A stretch of 64,000 nt of DNA from Hevea brasiliensis (taxonomy: Eukaryota; Streptophyta; Magnoliopsida; Malpighiales; Euphorbiaceae). The stretch's first letter is position 1. Every line of letters starts with the position of its first letter. This document shows positions 48,001-59,100 of the stretch, in pieces. The stretch is from the NCBI RefSeq assembly GCF_030052815.1, contig NC_079510.1, forward strand, positions 45,970,725-46,034,724. The letters run 5' to 3'. A model generated the notes under the pieces. That model worked only from the letters and a program-made list of their open reading frames with translations. It was not told where the DNA came from and searched no databases. The position numbers and the translations under genes were made by a program.

Positions 48001-50029
48001 AAACCGTGTTTGCTTACTTAAGAAATCTTTATATGGTCTGAAACAGCCTCCTAGGCAGTGGTACAAAAGATTTGATACATTCATGATTTGTAATGGCTTT
48101 AATCGTAGTTCATATGACAGTTATGTACATCATAAGAGGCTTTCAGATAATTCCTTTGTTTATTTGTTATTGTATGTGGATGACATGCTTATTACTGCTA
48201 AAAGCACGTAACAAATTAACATTCTGAAAAAGCAGTTGAGTGAAGAGTTTGAGATGAAAGATTTGAGTGCTGCAAAGAAGATATTAGGAATGGAAATTAC
48301 TAAAGATAGAAGTGTTGGGAAACTTTTCTTGTCTCAACAGGCCTATATTGATAAAGTGCTTAAGCGTTTCAATATGAATAATGCTAAGCCTGTGACTGTT
48401 CCGTTTGCTGCCCATTTCAAGTTATCTGCAGATATGTCACCCAAAACAGATGAGGAGATGGAACGCATGTCCAGTGTTCCCTATTCGAGTGCTGTTGGTA
48501 GCATCATGTATGCTATGGTATGCACCCGACCTGACATTTTACATGCAATTAGTGTTGTGAGTAGATACATTACCTATCCTGGGAAAGAGCATTGGCAGGC
48601 AGTGAAATGAATTTTGAGGTATTTGAAGGGTACTACAGATGTTGGTCTGACATTTGATAGGGCCAAAACGAGTGATTCAGTTGTTGGCTATGTGGATTCA
48701 GATTTTGCAAGAGACTTAGACAAGAGGAGATCTTTGACAGCTTATTTGTTTACTCTTTTTGGAAGTGATATCAGTTGAAAGGCAACATTGCAAGCTACAG
48801 TTATTTTGTCTACCACAGAGGCTGAATATGTGGCCTTCGCAGAGGCAGTAAAAGAAGTTTTATGGTTACAAGGTTTGCTGATTTTGGGTTGATATAGAAC
48901 AAGGCAACAGTGTTTTGTGACAGCCAGAGTGCAATACATCTCACAAAGAATTAGATGTACCATGAGCGAACTAAACACATTAATGTCAGATATCACTTTA
49001 TTTGGGACATTGTATCCCAGGGGACTGTAGTTGTGCAGAAAGTCTCTACACATGATAATCCAGCAGATATGATGACCAAGGGAGTCCCAGTCAGCAAGTT
49101 TAGGCATTGCCTAGACTTGGTTGGTGTTTGCAATGCTCAGTAATGCCCTTGCGAGGGCATATGGCAAGACAAAGTATTTTTATGGTTATTTTGTTGATGA
49201 TAAAGGGAATTCAAGCCAAAGGGAAGAATTGTTATTTTTTTTAGCTTGAATTTTGAATATATTTTTTAATGGACCCGAATTATGACCCAAACCCGAAAGT
49301 TTCGCGCTGCGACCCTATTGGGATAAAAAGTGAGATCTGTGGTATGAACCGGTATAAATATTGTAATATTATACCATTTACGGTAAAGTTATTTGATATT
49401 CGGGAAACACACTGGGGGTAGGGTTTGAAAGTTCTGATTGATTGTATCTTACTCTTTTCACCATAGTAAAACTTTTTTCTCTTGTCTTGCTCGTAGATGT
49501 AAACCTTACGGTTGAACCATGTTAAATCCTGTGTTATTCTTCTTCTCTTTTCAATACTGTGTGATTGTGCAATTTGTGTGTGTAACTTAGATTTGCGTGC
49601 TTGTTATAACAAACACAATTTTTTACTTTATTAAGTGGTTCCCAACATTTTGTGTCATTCTGGATGTGGGCATGGAGCACTGCTCCCCATCCATTTAATG
49701 AGTAATGTAGTTGATATTCTAAAAATCTATCTGTTCTTAGCATCCTTATTTGTTGCGGAGTATAAATGCAATCTACTATGCATCACATTTATAAGTATAG
49801 ATTTGACCTTAGTGACCTTCATTTTTATTTTTTTTTTTTCCCAGTGAAAGTTCTATCCGTGCAGGCTCACAAAGTTACATTATCAATCGTGATTAGTCAA
49901 ACAAGATTGCCTTATATGCAAAGTATAAATGGTGTAATAGATAAAATAAAAGGAAAAATTAGGACGGACAATATTTTATTGAAGAACAAAGTTTTTAAGA
50001 ACAAAGTGTGGATGGGGGAATAGTGTGTC

Positions 50030-50080
<51 letters not shown>

Positions 50081-51022
50081 ATGAATAATGAGGAGGTACT
50101 TCTCCCAGAAATTCTATAAAAAATACTGATATAATGATTAAAAAAAAAACACTTTCAATGAGGTCTCAACAGTTTACACAATTATTCCAGCCTCTGATTC
50201 AGCTCTCAAAAGTAATGAAATTGAGAACTTTACCACTTGGCTGAAGATCCACAGAATAGTCTAGCATGACATTGACTTACACTTCGAATAAAATCATTCA
50301 GTCAAAATAAACAACCGACCTACCTCATAAAAAAGGTGTTTCATCCGTTCGCTTATCAATCGACTTTCATCTCTCAAAGCTAAACTAATTGCAGGATGTA
50401 ACCACTGAGCATTGCTGAGCCAGGCCTGGATAGAGGGATGACCTGCAGCAACATGGCACCACCATATGGGCCCTGCGGGGCGCTCCCAGTAGGGAGCTGC
50501 TAATTCTGCAACAGTAAGACCATCTTCTTCATCCATCAACTCCAGTTGCTGCGTAGCCCAGTTTGCATCAGTTTGCACCATTTTAACAAGTTCTGAGATT
50601 CTAGCCCAACCAATGGGTACCCAACGAGTATCCCCAGATCTTTCCACAGCATGATATTGTCCTGATTGATCGATCAGGCTGTCTTTATATTCACTTAAAG
50701 GAGCACTCTGATTACCCCTAGACTCACAAATGGACGAGGATTCCAACAGTTTGTTCCGATCCAGTCTTGGGGAAGAAGACTCTTTTATTCCATTTGCATG
50801 CACGCTGTCTATTTGTTTGCTTATGGTAGACTTAGAATTTATTGATCTCCTACCATGTCCTCGGACAAATTCAAAGGCACAAATAAGCCCATCTGTCCAA
50901 AGCTCATTCCCAGTTATAATATCTCTACTACTAGCATAACTTCTGTGGATGTCTGATTTCTTCATGTTATTGTTCTGTGATATGGAGTGGTCTTCACCCG
51001 TTAGACTCACATTGTGTTCCAT
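39055..51022 (-). CDS. CorA-like divalent cation transporter family protein, seven coding exons
   Basis: Membrane protein of the plant CorA-like (ZntB/CorA) family, similar in layout to Arabidopsis At2g42950. Exons: 51022-50324, 43729-43541, 43422-43331, 40531-40472, 40384-40315, 39749-39546 and 39429-39055. All have GT-AG borders and the phases add up to 562 aa. The soluble N-terminal part includes [37 protein letters not shown] and [16 protein letters not shown]. The middle helices include [16 protein letters not shown] and [19 protein letters not shown]. Near the C-terminus two membrane segments (about residues 447-464 and 481-505) flank [10 protein letters not shown], where GIN at 466-468 takes the place of the classical GMN pore signature. 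Introns 1 (6.6 kb) and 3 (2.8 kb) are swollen by transposons. Exon 6 has a second possible acceptor 33 bases upstream that would add 11 codons in frame. Transport activity and ion are inferred from family only. Confidence 0.9.
40023..40066. repeat. TG microsatellite followed by an 18-base G run
   Basis: Alternating TG (40023-40047), then uninterrupted G (40049-40066), in an intron of the CorA-like gene. The long G run may be an assembly-sensitive spot. Confidence 0.95.
41028..41385 (+). repeat. Left LTR of the non-autonomous element
   Basis: Starts TGTTAAGAGTAAGG and ends GACATGCAACA. Contains a TATA box in AGAAATATAAATAGGAGC and a long CT-rich stretch with repeated CATCTATTTCT-like units. 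Confidence 0.88.
41874..42450 (+). pseudogene. Unrecognised charged coding-like region carried by the non-autonomous element
   Basis: Two overlapping frames: 41874-42098, starting [20 protein letters not shown], and 41938-42450. Reading the first frame and then the second after about 42085 gives one continuous Lys/Glu/Asp-rich polypeptide of about 190 residues, which points to a single-base frameshift near 42085-42098. Recognisable stretches are [39 protein letters not shown] and [19 protein letters not shown]. The start looks coiled-coil-like. There is no zinc knuckle and no gag signature, so it may be captured host sequence or a fast-evolving gag. I do not recognise it. Confidence 0.4.
42741..43094 (+). 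repeat. Right LTR of the non-autonomous element
   Basis: Starts TGTTATGAGTAAGC and ends GATATGTAACA. Close match to the left LTR with scattered substitutions. Confidence 0.88.
43774..43796. repeat. GAA microsatellite
   Basis: Seven to eight GAA units in intron 1 of the CorA-like gene, close to exon 2. Confidence 0.9.
44085..44230 (+). mobile_element. Au-like SINE
   Basis: Starts AGGGCAAGCCTTGGTGCAAC, the characteristic head of the widespread plant Au SINE family (pol III A box), with a B box-like GGAGTTTGAGTCATGG 50 bases later. It continues GAGACAATCTCTCTGAGG, an A run (44166-44183), then GGCAGTGTACGATAGGC, the expected downstream part. The 3' end is uncertain and no clear target duplication was found. 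Lies in intron 1 of the CorA-like gene. Confidence 0.75.
44378..45143 (+). repeat. Left copia LTR, split by a MITE
   Basis: LTR sequence 44378-44756, then a MITE (44757-45135), then the duplicated TTATAA and the LTR's last two bases CA (45142-45143). TATA box in CAGTATAAATATTG near 44500. Confidence 0.9.
44757..45135. mobile_element. 379-bp MITE inserted in the copia LTR
   Basis: Ends are inverted: CCATAGTTATTAAAGGCTCA on the left and CACCTTTAATAACTATGG on the right. GC-rich subterminal repeats follow (AAGGCGCACTAAGGCGCC; AGGCGCACGCCTAGGCGCAT). Flanked by TTATAA on both sides (44751-44756, 45136-45141). Allowing one mismatch, an 8-bp duplication ATTATAAC/GTTATAAC is also possible, which would suit a hAT element. 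The right LTR shows the empty site. Confidence 0.82.
45186..46187 (+). pseudogene. gag: copia gag and protease, broken
   Basis: Starts [10 protein letters not shown] at 45186, with a stop directly after (45216), further stops near 45438 and at 45696, all in one frame, and a frame change near 46185. Gag core includes [20 protein letters not shown] and [20 protein letters not shown]. The zinc knuckle reads [14 protein letters not shown], so the fourth ligand, normally Cys, is Tyr. The protease active site is [15 protein letters not shown] (DTG intact). Dead by several mutations. Confidence 0.88.
46188..47416 (+). pseudogene. copia integrase, broken
   Basis: Read in the second frame. Zinc-site region [17 protein letters not shown], then [10 protein letters not shown], in which both expected Cys are Tyr. 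Catalytic residues: Asp in [11 protein letters not shown], Asp in [11 protein letters not shown], Glu in [11 protein letters not shown]. The C-terminal part has [21 protein letters not shown] and [19 protein letters not shown]. Stops at 46718-46720 (TGA), about 46770 (TAG), 46964-46966 (TGA) and 47414-47416 (TAA). Confidence 0.88.
47417..49143 (+). pseudogene. copia reverse transcriptase and RNase H, broken
   Basis: RT motifs: [67 protein letters not shown] and the catalytic [10 protein letters not shown]. Then RNase [59 protein letters not shown] (catalytic Asp and Glu visible) and [13 protein letters not shown]. Stops at 48209-48211, 48608-48610 and near 48776, and a frameshift between about 48890 and 48955, after which the end of RNase H (48955-49143) is read in another frame. 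Confidence 0.9.
49230..49611 (+). repeat. Right copia LTR (uninterrupted)
   Basis: TGTTATTTTTTTTAGCTTG to GTGCTTGTTATAACA. Shows what the left LTR looked like before the MITE entered; the two differ at scattered sites. Confidence 0.9.
50031..50077. repeat. GA microsatellite
   Basis: About 23 GA units in intron 1 of the CorA-like gene, near exon 1. Confidence 0.95.
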
Positions 51023-51990
51023 CTATGCACATTCCCTAGCCTCAAGCTTCACAGGATAATGAATGACAAATTCCAATATGTTCTTTCTTTTGGTGAAGGC
51101 AGATATCATCAAATCCAAAAGGAGGCATCTATTTTGCTATGTAAGCAAGATTGAGAGAAGATGGATAAACTAAATAACTAATGCATCTTGTCCATTGAGG
51201 CAAGCAACCAGTCGGTCTTCCCAAGCTCATGCTGTAATGGTTAAGAGGAGGAGGCAAAGAAAAATCAAAGACAATAACATAATTTTAGTCTTCTAATGAC
51301 AAATTAGCGAAACCAAAATCATAAAAGAGAAAAAAGAAGTCCAAACGAAAACGAACAATCTTCCATTTGAAATTTACAATTCCCAACTCCTAAATAGTCG
51401 AAATTCAAAGACACATCAAAATTTCTTTCCAAAAGCTCCATCACTACACTAAATAGTAGTAAGAAATACACGTATTAGAGAAACTGAGCTGCAATCATGC
51501 ACTCCAATCTAATAGCGAGCATGCGCAGCCAAAATATGAAATAAAATAAACCCAGAAGCAAATACGCCATGTATATGAAGAAGCATCAGAGAACAAATTC
51601 AAAAGAGAGATAACAATTTAATTCAAAAATAGACCAAACACAGAACATACCAATATTCCATCTAACCCTGACAATAGCTATTGCCATGGCCCATTGCTTT
51701 GAAGAAAGACAAAAGGCTAAAAATATTACCATTAGAAAACAAAGGTAATCAAAGGATTAAACCCGAAGATTCAGAAATGGTAAAGCTGCATAGATGAGAA
51801 GCAATGCAGCTTGAATTTCCTCTCACAGACTGAACAGGGGAAAGAGAGTAAAAGGGAAAGAACCAAAAGACGAGACGTTACAGAAGTGAAGACGAAGTAA
51901 AGTCGTTTTCCTGCTGCATAGCATCGAGATCGAGAAAGCATTCGGCTTTTAAAAAACACGCAACAATCATGCTGAGCAGATATATACGCA
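51023..51990 (-). promoter_or_regulatory. 5' untranslated region, leader intron and promoter of the CorA-like gene
   Basis: Directly before the ATG the minus strand reads GTGCATAG, a possible splice acceptor. A donor-like ATTG/GTATGTTC lies near 51651. So a leader exon around 51960-51652 and a leader intron of about 630 bases are likely but unproved. A TATATAT sequence near 51979-51986 is a TATA candidate. ORFs in this stretch are short and not convincing. Confidence 0.4.
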
Positions 51991-53129
51991 GACCCGCCCA
52001 GGCCACGATGCTGTCTGGACTCGGAACCCGCGGTTTTGATCCCTAGAGTAGGGAATCAACCTGAACGGCTGAACCGATCGCTGAGTTCCAATTTCAATGA
52101 TTTCGGTTCAATTTTAATTCGGATTAGTGGCACTTCAGGGTTAGATTTCTATTCTAGTTGTAGGTCTGAATTTTTTTGCGAATTAGGACTGGTTGGCTCA
52201 AGAAGAGAAGGGAACGAGACTCCCCTTCCTCATTTACAATTTCGATTTGGGTGGGGACTGGGAAGTATTGATAGGTTCGAATCACGAATTTACTCCGGCT
52301 CCGGCCAATTCTGCATCTGATAGCGAAGCTAACTCAAACCGTGAGCGGATCTACATATATTTGCTAATTAAAAGAATCGATATAAAAGGAATGATGCGAT
52401 CATCGATTCCATTACCATTTTTTTATGTTTTGGCTTCCAGAGCAGTATGAGAATTAGATGCCATTCTGTTTGAGTCAAGATTAGAATCAAATTGAGCAGC
52501 AACATGACCGTCGAAACAATACAAAGAAGAGAAACTAATTCCTCCAAATGGCATGGAGTTTAGCTTCACAGAAGACATCTGCTTGGATTACAAGGCTTCT
52601 CCTTAGATTACATGGTTCATGGAATACTGGTGGTGTTATTGTTATGGCCAATTGGCCATAGCAGCGAAATTTAAGGAAATACTAAACCAAAAATTCTTTT
52701 CAACTTAAAAACACAGGGTATAGGGATGATCAGCAAAAATCCATTGATGACTTGAGGCTACAAGCAGTAAAACCATCAGTGCACAATGGCTATGAGAGAG
52801 TCCAATACTTCCCATTTACTCGTATAAACACACAGTTAGTAGATCAACAGTAAAAGTGAAAGGCAAATTTCACTATAATGAGATCGAGGACAAAGAGATC
52901 AAAGTGAAACGTAGTCCACTAACCCAAATTAGCACACTTGTTCCTAAGTTAAACGGATGATAAATATCTAAAATACAACCTCATGGCACAGGGAGGGCAG
53001 TAGCCAGTCCGGGGTCTCTTTAGACCCGCCAATAATCATGCATAAATTATTCAACCACAGGAATGCCTATGATTGGCCTCATTTTCAAACTCACTACAAT
53101 ACCCTGAAAAACCAGGAGGTAAGGTGATT
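51991..53129. other. Spacer between the CorA-like and GIP1-like genes
   Basis: Contains the 3' untranslated region of the upstream minus-strand gene nearest 53129. ORFs at 52036-52450 on the plus strand have no recognisable domain and include a low-complexity Asn/Phe/Gly stretch. Nothing else supported. Confidence 0.5.
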
Positions 53130-56100
53130 TTAGTAGCTGTTTTGCCATAACTGTTGAGTCTGCTTTGATGGTTGGCCCTGAGAACCTCCAAGGGAAGCAT
53201 CCCTAGAGTTTTGCTGCTGGTGTTCAAGTGAGATCCCTGTTTGGGAATGATAATAATTTGGGTAACCAAGAGTCCCAAAATGCTGTGACAGCTGTTGACC
53301 TTGCCGAAATCCACCAGGCTGCTGATTCTGTCCCTGGAAGCTGTAATATGTGCTAGCAGGAACAGCAGACATCGTTCGTGAACCAGGCCCATGAACCCAC
53401 ATGGCTGAATTCTCATTCTGTCAATCAAACCAAAAAATTTACCCACTTGAGCTTCCCATGAGAAAAGGAGTACAGAATATTCACCAGCACTAAAAAACAA
53501 TTGAGGGCCACTGTTCAAAGCATGCAGCTCAAACACTATATTCGTCAACTACAAAAGATAGAACTAAACAGATCTTGGACACATTTTCACTATCACTTCA
53601 AGAAAGCAGATCAATTCATTCATGGTCATGAGATTTTCTCAACTCTCAGTTGGAACATTACCTGTTGAGAAGAGATCAAATGGTTGCCATCCTTGTACTG
53701 AGAACTTAAAACATCATCATAGCCTATGGTTGTGCCTCCAGGAGCAGTGGGGGGATTCAGAGGAAAGTTTCCTGCAGGAATGCTTGTTGAACTCCCAAAC
53801 CCATACGCTGAAGCAACAGCAGCAGATTGAGGCAAGCTGCTTACAGAAACACTATTCTTGTATTGTGGGAGCACTGCTGCCAGAGACTGATGATATGTGC
53901 TATTACCAGCAAAGCTCTGCTGGAAAGCTGATGGCATGTATGCATAGCTCTGTGGCAAAAATGGATAGCCAATCATGTTGGCAAAAGGGCCCAATGGAAG
54001 GGTAGGTTGTGAATAAGGATGCACAGTAAGATGTTGGGGAAGAGTAGGTCCCATAGCAACACTAGCACCAGGAAGTGTCTGCAGAGTTGGCTGAGGTGTA
54101 GAAATACTACCGGATCTCAGAGCCTGCTACATGTAGAAGATAAATCAGAAGACGATTATGATATTAGAAACAAGGATTTAATTAGCTTGTTCTCAACATA
54201 TATTCCCAGATACCATCTTCATAAAACTCAACTGAGTAACATAATTGGATAATGCATTATTAAATATACTCTGTTATCATTACATGACCTGACATCTCAT
54301 TTACTTGCTTATTTATTTACTTTGTTTCATAAAATTCATAATTAAAGATGCGCACACGTTTTGGTAATGACATGACAAAAAATACAGATATCTCACAATA
54401 TCAACGGTCCATTATGCTATGACAAAAGGAATACATATATCTGATGATTTCAGATGAGAATAACATAATAAAATGGCCATAGAGGTACCCGAAAGTAAGA
54501 ATTATGACTATAATTATAATTTTTAATCACTAAAGAACATCAATCACGATGTCCCCAACAATATGTGGACAAAATGATAAAAACTTCAGGTTTCCTGGTA
54601 AAAGACAATTACCCTCAAACTAACCCAGGAATTTCCACCAGACTCAAAACCAAGAAGTAAGCAATACTGCCAAGTTGTTCTACAAATCGAAAAGGTTGTC
54701 AAAGAACTTTCTCATTCAGATGGACATGATGGAATTAATGAAAACTCAGCACTTGTGTATGCATGCACATGCCACATGTACAGAATAAAACACACACATG
54801 AAGTCAATAAAAGGAAAAAGCCACAATCACTGGTTGTTTAAAAGCTAAAGAAAGCTCCAATGAGGTGAAAATGAGCAGATCTCATATATGATTCTTCAGC
54901 CATGTGTGCAGGCAGGGCAGAAACTGCTGCTACATTAAGAAGCCTTACGACCATCATAAAAAATGATATCAAGTCAGGAAGAGAATTAGGCTGAAAGACA
55001 AAAATTCTAATGCTACAAGGTAAGACATTGCCAGATGCCAGGAAAGCCTATTATAGTCACTAAAAAGAGCAAGGCTAAGATTCCCAAATCCCAAGTAACC
55101 TCAATGTGATTTTAAGGTAAGGACGTATCTTATTTCTACAAAAGAAATTTTAAGAAGAAAAGAGTTGCACATATCTTAATTGCACACAAATAAATATCTT
55201 TCAGAAATAACAAATTCAAGAAGTTTGATGATGTTAAATAGACGGTATATACCTCTGGCATGGACATGCTGGGACCACTAATGGGAGAAGCTGTATTGCC
55301 GTATTTGGTGGGCATTGATTGCGTCACAGGGAAAGGTGAATATGGAAGGTCCGGCTCCCTCCCAGGTTGAACAGTTGAAGCCAACAAAGTGCTTGGCAAT
55401 GAATTTGTATATCCCTGCTGTAATGACAATGTATTAAGCAAGAAATTCAATCAACCCGATGTTTGTAGCTCAGTCTTCTAAGTCCAGTTTTAATCACAAA
55501 ACATAGACAAGCACATATGAAAAAAAAAAGCATAAAGACCTGCATGCACACACTCAAGATGCAAAAGCAAATTAAGGACAACGAAAATAAAACTTCAGTA
55601 TAATAATGGCAAAGATATTGTTCATATTATGAAACCTTTTTAATTTCCCCAATAATTTCATCTAAGCAATTTTTTAATACTTCTACACCTCTCATGCAGA
55701 AAAGGAAAAGTAAAAATTTTCTAGAATATAAAACCATTTAGCAAAACAAATAGCCTATCCAGAATCCTTTACCATAGCTACAAAACCAATTCATTCTTTT
55801 AATAAAAATTTGCCCTCAGCAAACACTCAATCACATAAAAAATTTCACATACAACTCAGCAACAATAAATTTCACATACTCAAGTGAAAAATGTGTAGTT
55901 TGTCATATTACCATTACACTTGAGAAAGGAGCAACATTTGGCATCTGAGAGCTCGTCTGTGGGTTATTAAATGCAGCATTCAACTGTTGGGCATTGTCAT
56001 AAGTATATCCAGGTGCAGATGAAGGAAATGCATATTGATTCACCTGAGCTGCTTCAGGGGTTTCCTCCAGCACCTCCGGTTGTGGAACTGAAGGAGAATC

Positions 56101-59100
56101 ATAATTGCCGGGACTCATACCAGGTCCATGTATTAAATTTTCATCTGCAGTATTTCTGAGATGCTCATCCCCATAATACTCAGGATTTCTGGATGAAAAA
56201 CATGCTGTAATTAGATATACAGAAATACCACACAAGATAAAAGACAACATTACCATAAGAACAAAATAAAAACCTAGTATCTGGGTGTGTTGCTGATGAG
56301 GTGTCCACCACTTCAGATGTCTCTTCCAGGTTATTTTTTAAAGGCCTTGATGCAAATGGCCCAGAAAAGGCTGAACTAATGCCAGATCCAAAGCTACCAA
56401 AGCTCAAGTGTGAACAGTCTTGAGCATGAACTTGCAGGTGATTTGGAATTATTACAGAAGGATTACCCTCCTCAGGCGGTGCCCCTTGATCATCACTCTG
56501 CAAATTTAGTTGCTGAAAGTTTGCAGCCACAGATGAAGCACCATCTTCAGCTGAAATAGAATAATATGAAAGGCAATCAATAACAAGAAGTATTGCTGAT
56601 GACTCCTTAAAAAGGATATTAAAAAGGATAATGAACCAAAAGGATAAATAAATAAACAAATTGTATATCATAAAAAAGAGAATGTTGGTATAACATATGA
56701 GGAAAAATAACCAACACCGTAATCAATAATTCACTCAATGGATGAAGGCAGAAACAGTTTTGACATGTCCACAGAGAGAGACAGAGAGAGTGAGAATGAA
56801 GCAGCATCTCACCAATCTCCCTAGATTAAACTTATTCACATCATATTCCAGGCTCAAGGACCTCCAAGCAGACATGAACACACATCAGAAACAAGAAAAA
56901 TACAAGAATTTGCAGTTAAGGAGTTGCACTCTATTTGAATGAAATGAAAAGGTGGAAAGATGCTACAACAATAAACATTGAAATTCATTGCCGATCATAA
57001 ACATGCATTGTGATCAAACCAAGACTATCAAACTTCCAGCATATGTCTTACCGCCTTCCATTGCTTTCGGTATGCACTATGCAGACAAAAATATAGTTAA
57101 TGGCCAACTAGTTCCTCATATGAAGGACTAATTATCAGAAATCAAAGCAATCTTTAAAAGTTTCAATGTTTACGACAACCCCTGGCCACTATAATTGAAG
57201 TCAATATGCCAAAACCTATTAGAAAAATAGTAATTAAAAGAAGAAGATGCAGCAAAGTGAAAATGCAACATACAAGCAAAAGTAAACAATGCATCATACT
57301 CACCTTCATGCTCAAAAGCATGTCTGGGAGGCTGGTAGGAACTCCCATACAAATTATTATCAAAAATAGATGAAGCTACAGGACTATCTTCCTGTATATT
57401 TCTACTGGATACAGAAGCAGGCCCAACATGGTTTCCAGTGAGAGTTTCAACATGACCATCTTCTGCTGGCTGAACATCATCCAACTGAGAATTCATATGT
57501 TGATTAACTCTATCCAAGGGCAAGTTAGATGGATCAGTATACAGTTCAAAATCTGCAGGTGCCTCTAAAACAGAGGGTATACTAGAAGCTGTTGGCTGCT
57601 CAATAGATGGCCATTCATCATTGGAATGAACATGTTGGCTTGCACTAACTTCAGGCTCTGCATCTATTTCTGACATCTTGGCAACATGATTTTCTGACAA
57701 ATGCAAATCATGATTTGATGCAGCTAAAGAAGGTGCTGCAGGATGGTGATGATTAACACCGTGGTGAAGTGGCATAGCAGATGCCTTGTTATGCGGCCGC
57801 CCCATCTTCACAATGTCGGCCATTGATACTTGACCTGGAACCCCCAACCAGGGAGATTGAAATCCAGAAGGAGGTTGTAACGATGAAGAAACTCCATCAC
57901 CCAAACCTAGAGTTGACATTTTATTTTCTGAGGCCAAAGAATCACTGCAAGAAATGAATAAAGAAACATGAGGAACAATAAATTCCACATAACAGATAAA
58001 ACAATATTGTTGAATATAATAAAGCCAAATAAGTTGTACGTACTGCCCATGTACCAATAAACTATCCCAACCCAAGATGGGCCTATGTGAAAATTCAGTT
58101 TCTAAAGAATTCAGAGACTTCTTCAACATTAACAGAACTATTGAAAAGTTTCTTCAGTATTAACATAACAAGGTAACGCATCTCAGCACTTATAACCACA
58201 CGCACACAAAATGTGCATGCCTGTCAGTTTCAAGTGGAGGAAAAATCTAGATGACTGAAAACCCACATGAAAAACATTTTACATAAACAGAAGAACAACA
58301 CATATCTAACACAAGTATATAACAACTAAATTATTAACTTTCATTTTCACTATTTCCTAATTCTAGAAAGTCTTATGAACTTCTTCCTATTGCTGCATTC
58401 AAGTTCCAGATAACAAAGCTTAAATGCTTAACAACTGACTGATCAACAAATTCTGTGTTTGGATGTACTCCATCAAAACCCGAAAAAGTTGTGTGGAAGT
58501 AACATATTTTCTTTCACAAGATTACACATCATTAGGAATGTTCTTTTTATCAACCAAAAGATGAAAGCTATATCTAACAACTGACTAGAATGATAAGAGA
58601 AGGTAGTTGCCATGTCCCCTGGTACGACTCTCTACAAAAAGATTGGTACATTTTTGAAGCACACCGCCACAGGACTGTAAACTTCAAAATAGCATTCTGA
58701 TACAGCAGAAGCCTATCAACAACTTATTTTAGAACATCATGACTGAAGTGAGTCATAAATATCATGAATTGTATCGCATGCAAGATAGAAGTCAAAAGAT
58801 ATGTATGGACCATTGTGAAAACACAAATAAACATAGTCATTACACCATTCTGATTTCAGAGCGTTACAAACATAGTCCCATTTCAACCACCAAAACAATA
58901 AAAAAGATGTGAGTCATCAATGTCGAAGTTTAAAGGGATGACCTGTGCAATGCTTGTGGTCTCCGATTAATGTTATTTCCTGCCATACCAGATGCAGAAA
59001 ACGAAGAACCAACATAAGCATGTGTTCCATTTTCCTTCTTGTATGCAGGTTTAGCATGTGAAACACCAGTCTCTAGAGAAACATGCAAAAGATTATTGGA

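Larger units (their letters stand above)
44378..49611 (+). mobile_element. Ty1/copia retrotransposon in intron 1 of the CorA-like gene
   Basis: Two LTRs (left 44378-45143 including an inserted MITE, about 381 bp without it; right 49230-49611, 382 bp), each starting TGTTATT and ending TTATAACA. Perfect target duplication AACAC at 44373-44377 and 49612-49616. The PBS-like TGATATCAGAG near 45148 is one or two bases off the initiator-tRNA-Met type. The PPT is CCAAAGGGAAGAAT just before 49230. Domain order gag, protease, integrase, RT, RNase H on the plus strand defines Ty1/copia; a Tork/TNT1-like lineage is only suspected. The element is antisense to the host gene. Confidence 0.93.

Noticed and set aside
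52036..52450. Two overlapping plus ORFs between genes
   Set aside because: No domain, low-complexity Phe/Asn/Gly content, no splice or promoter support.
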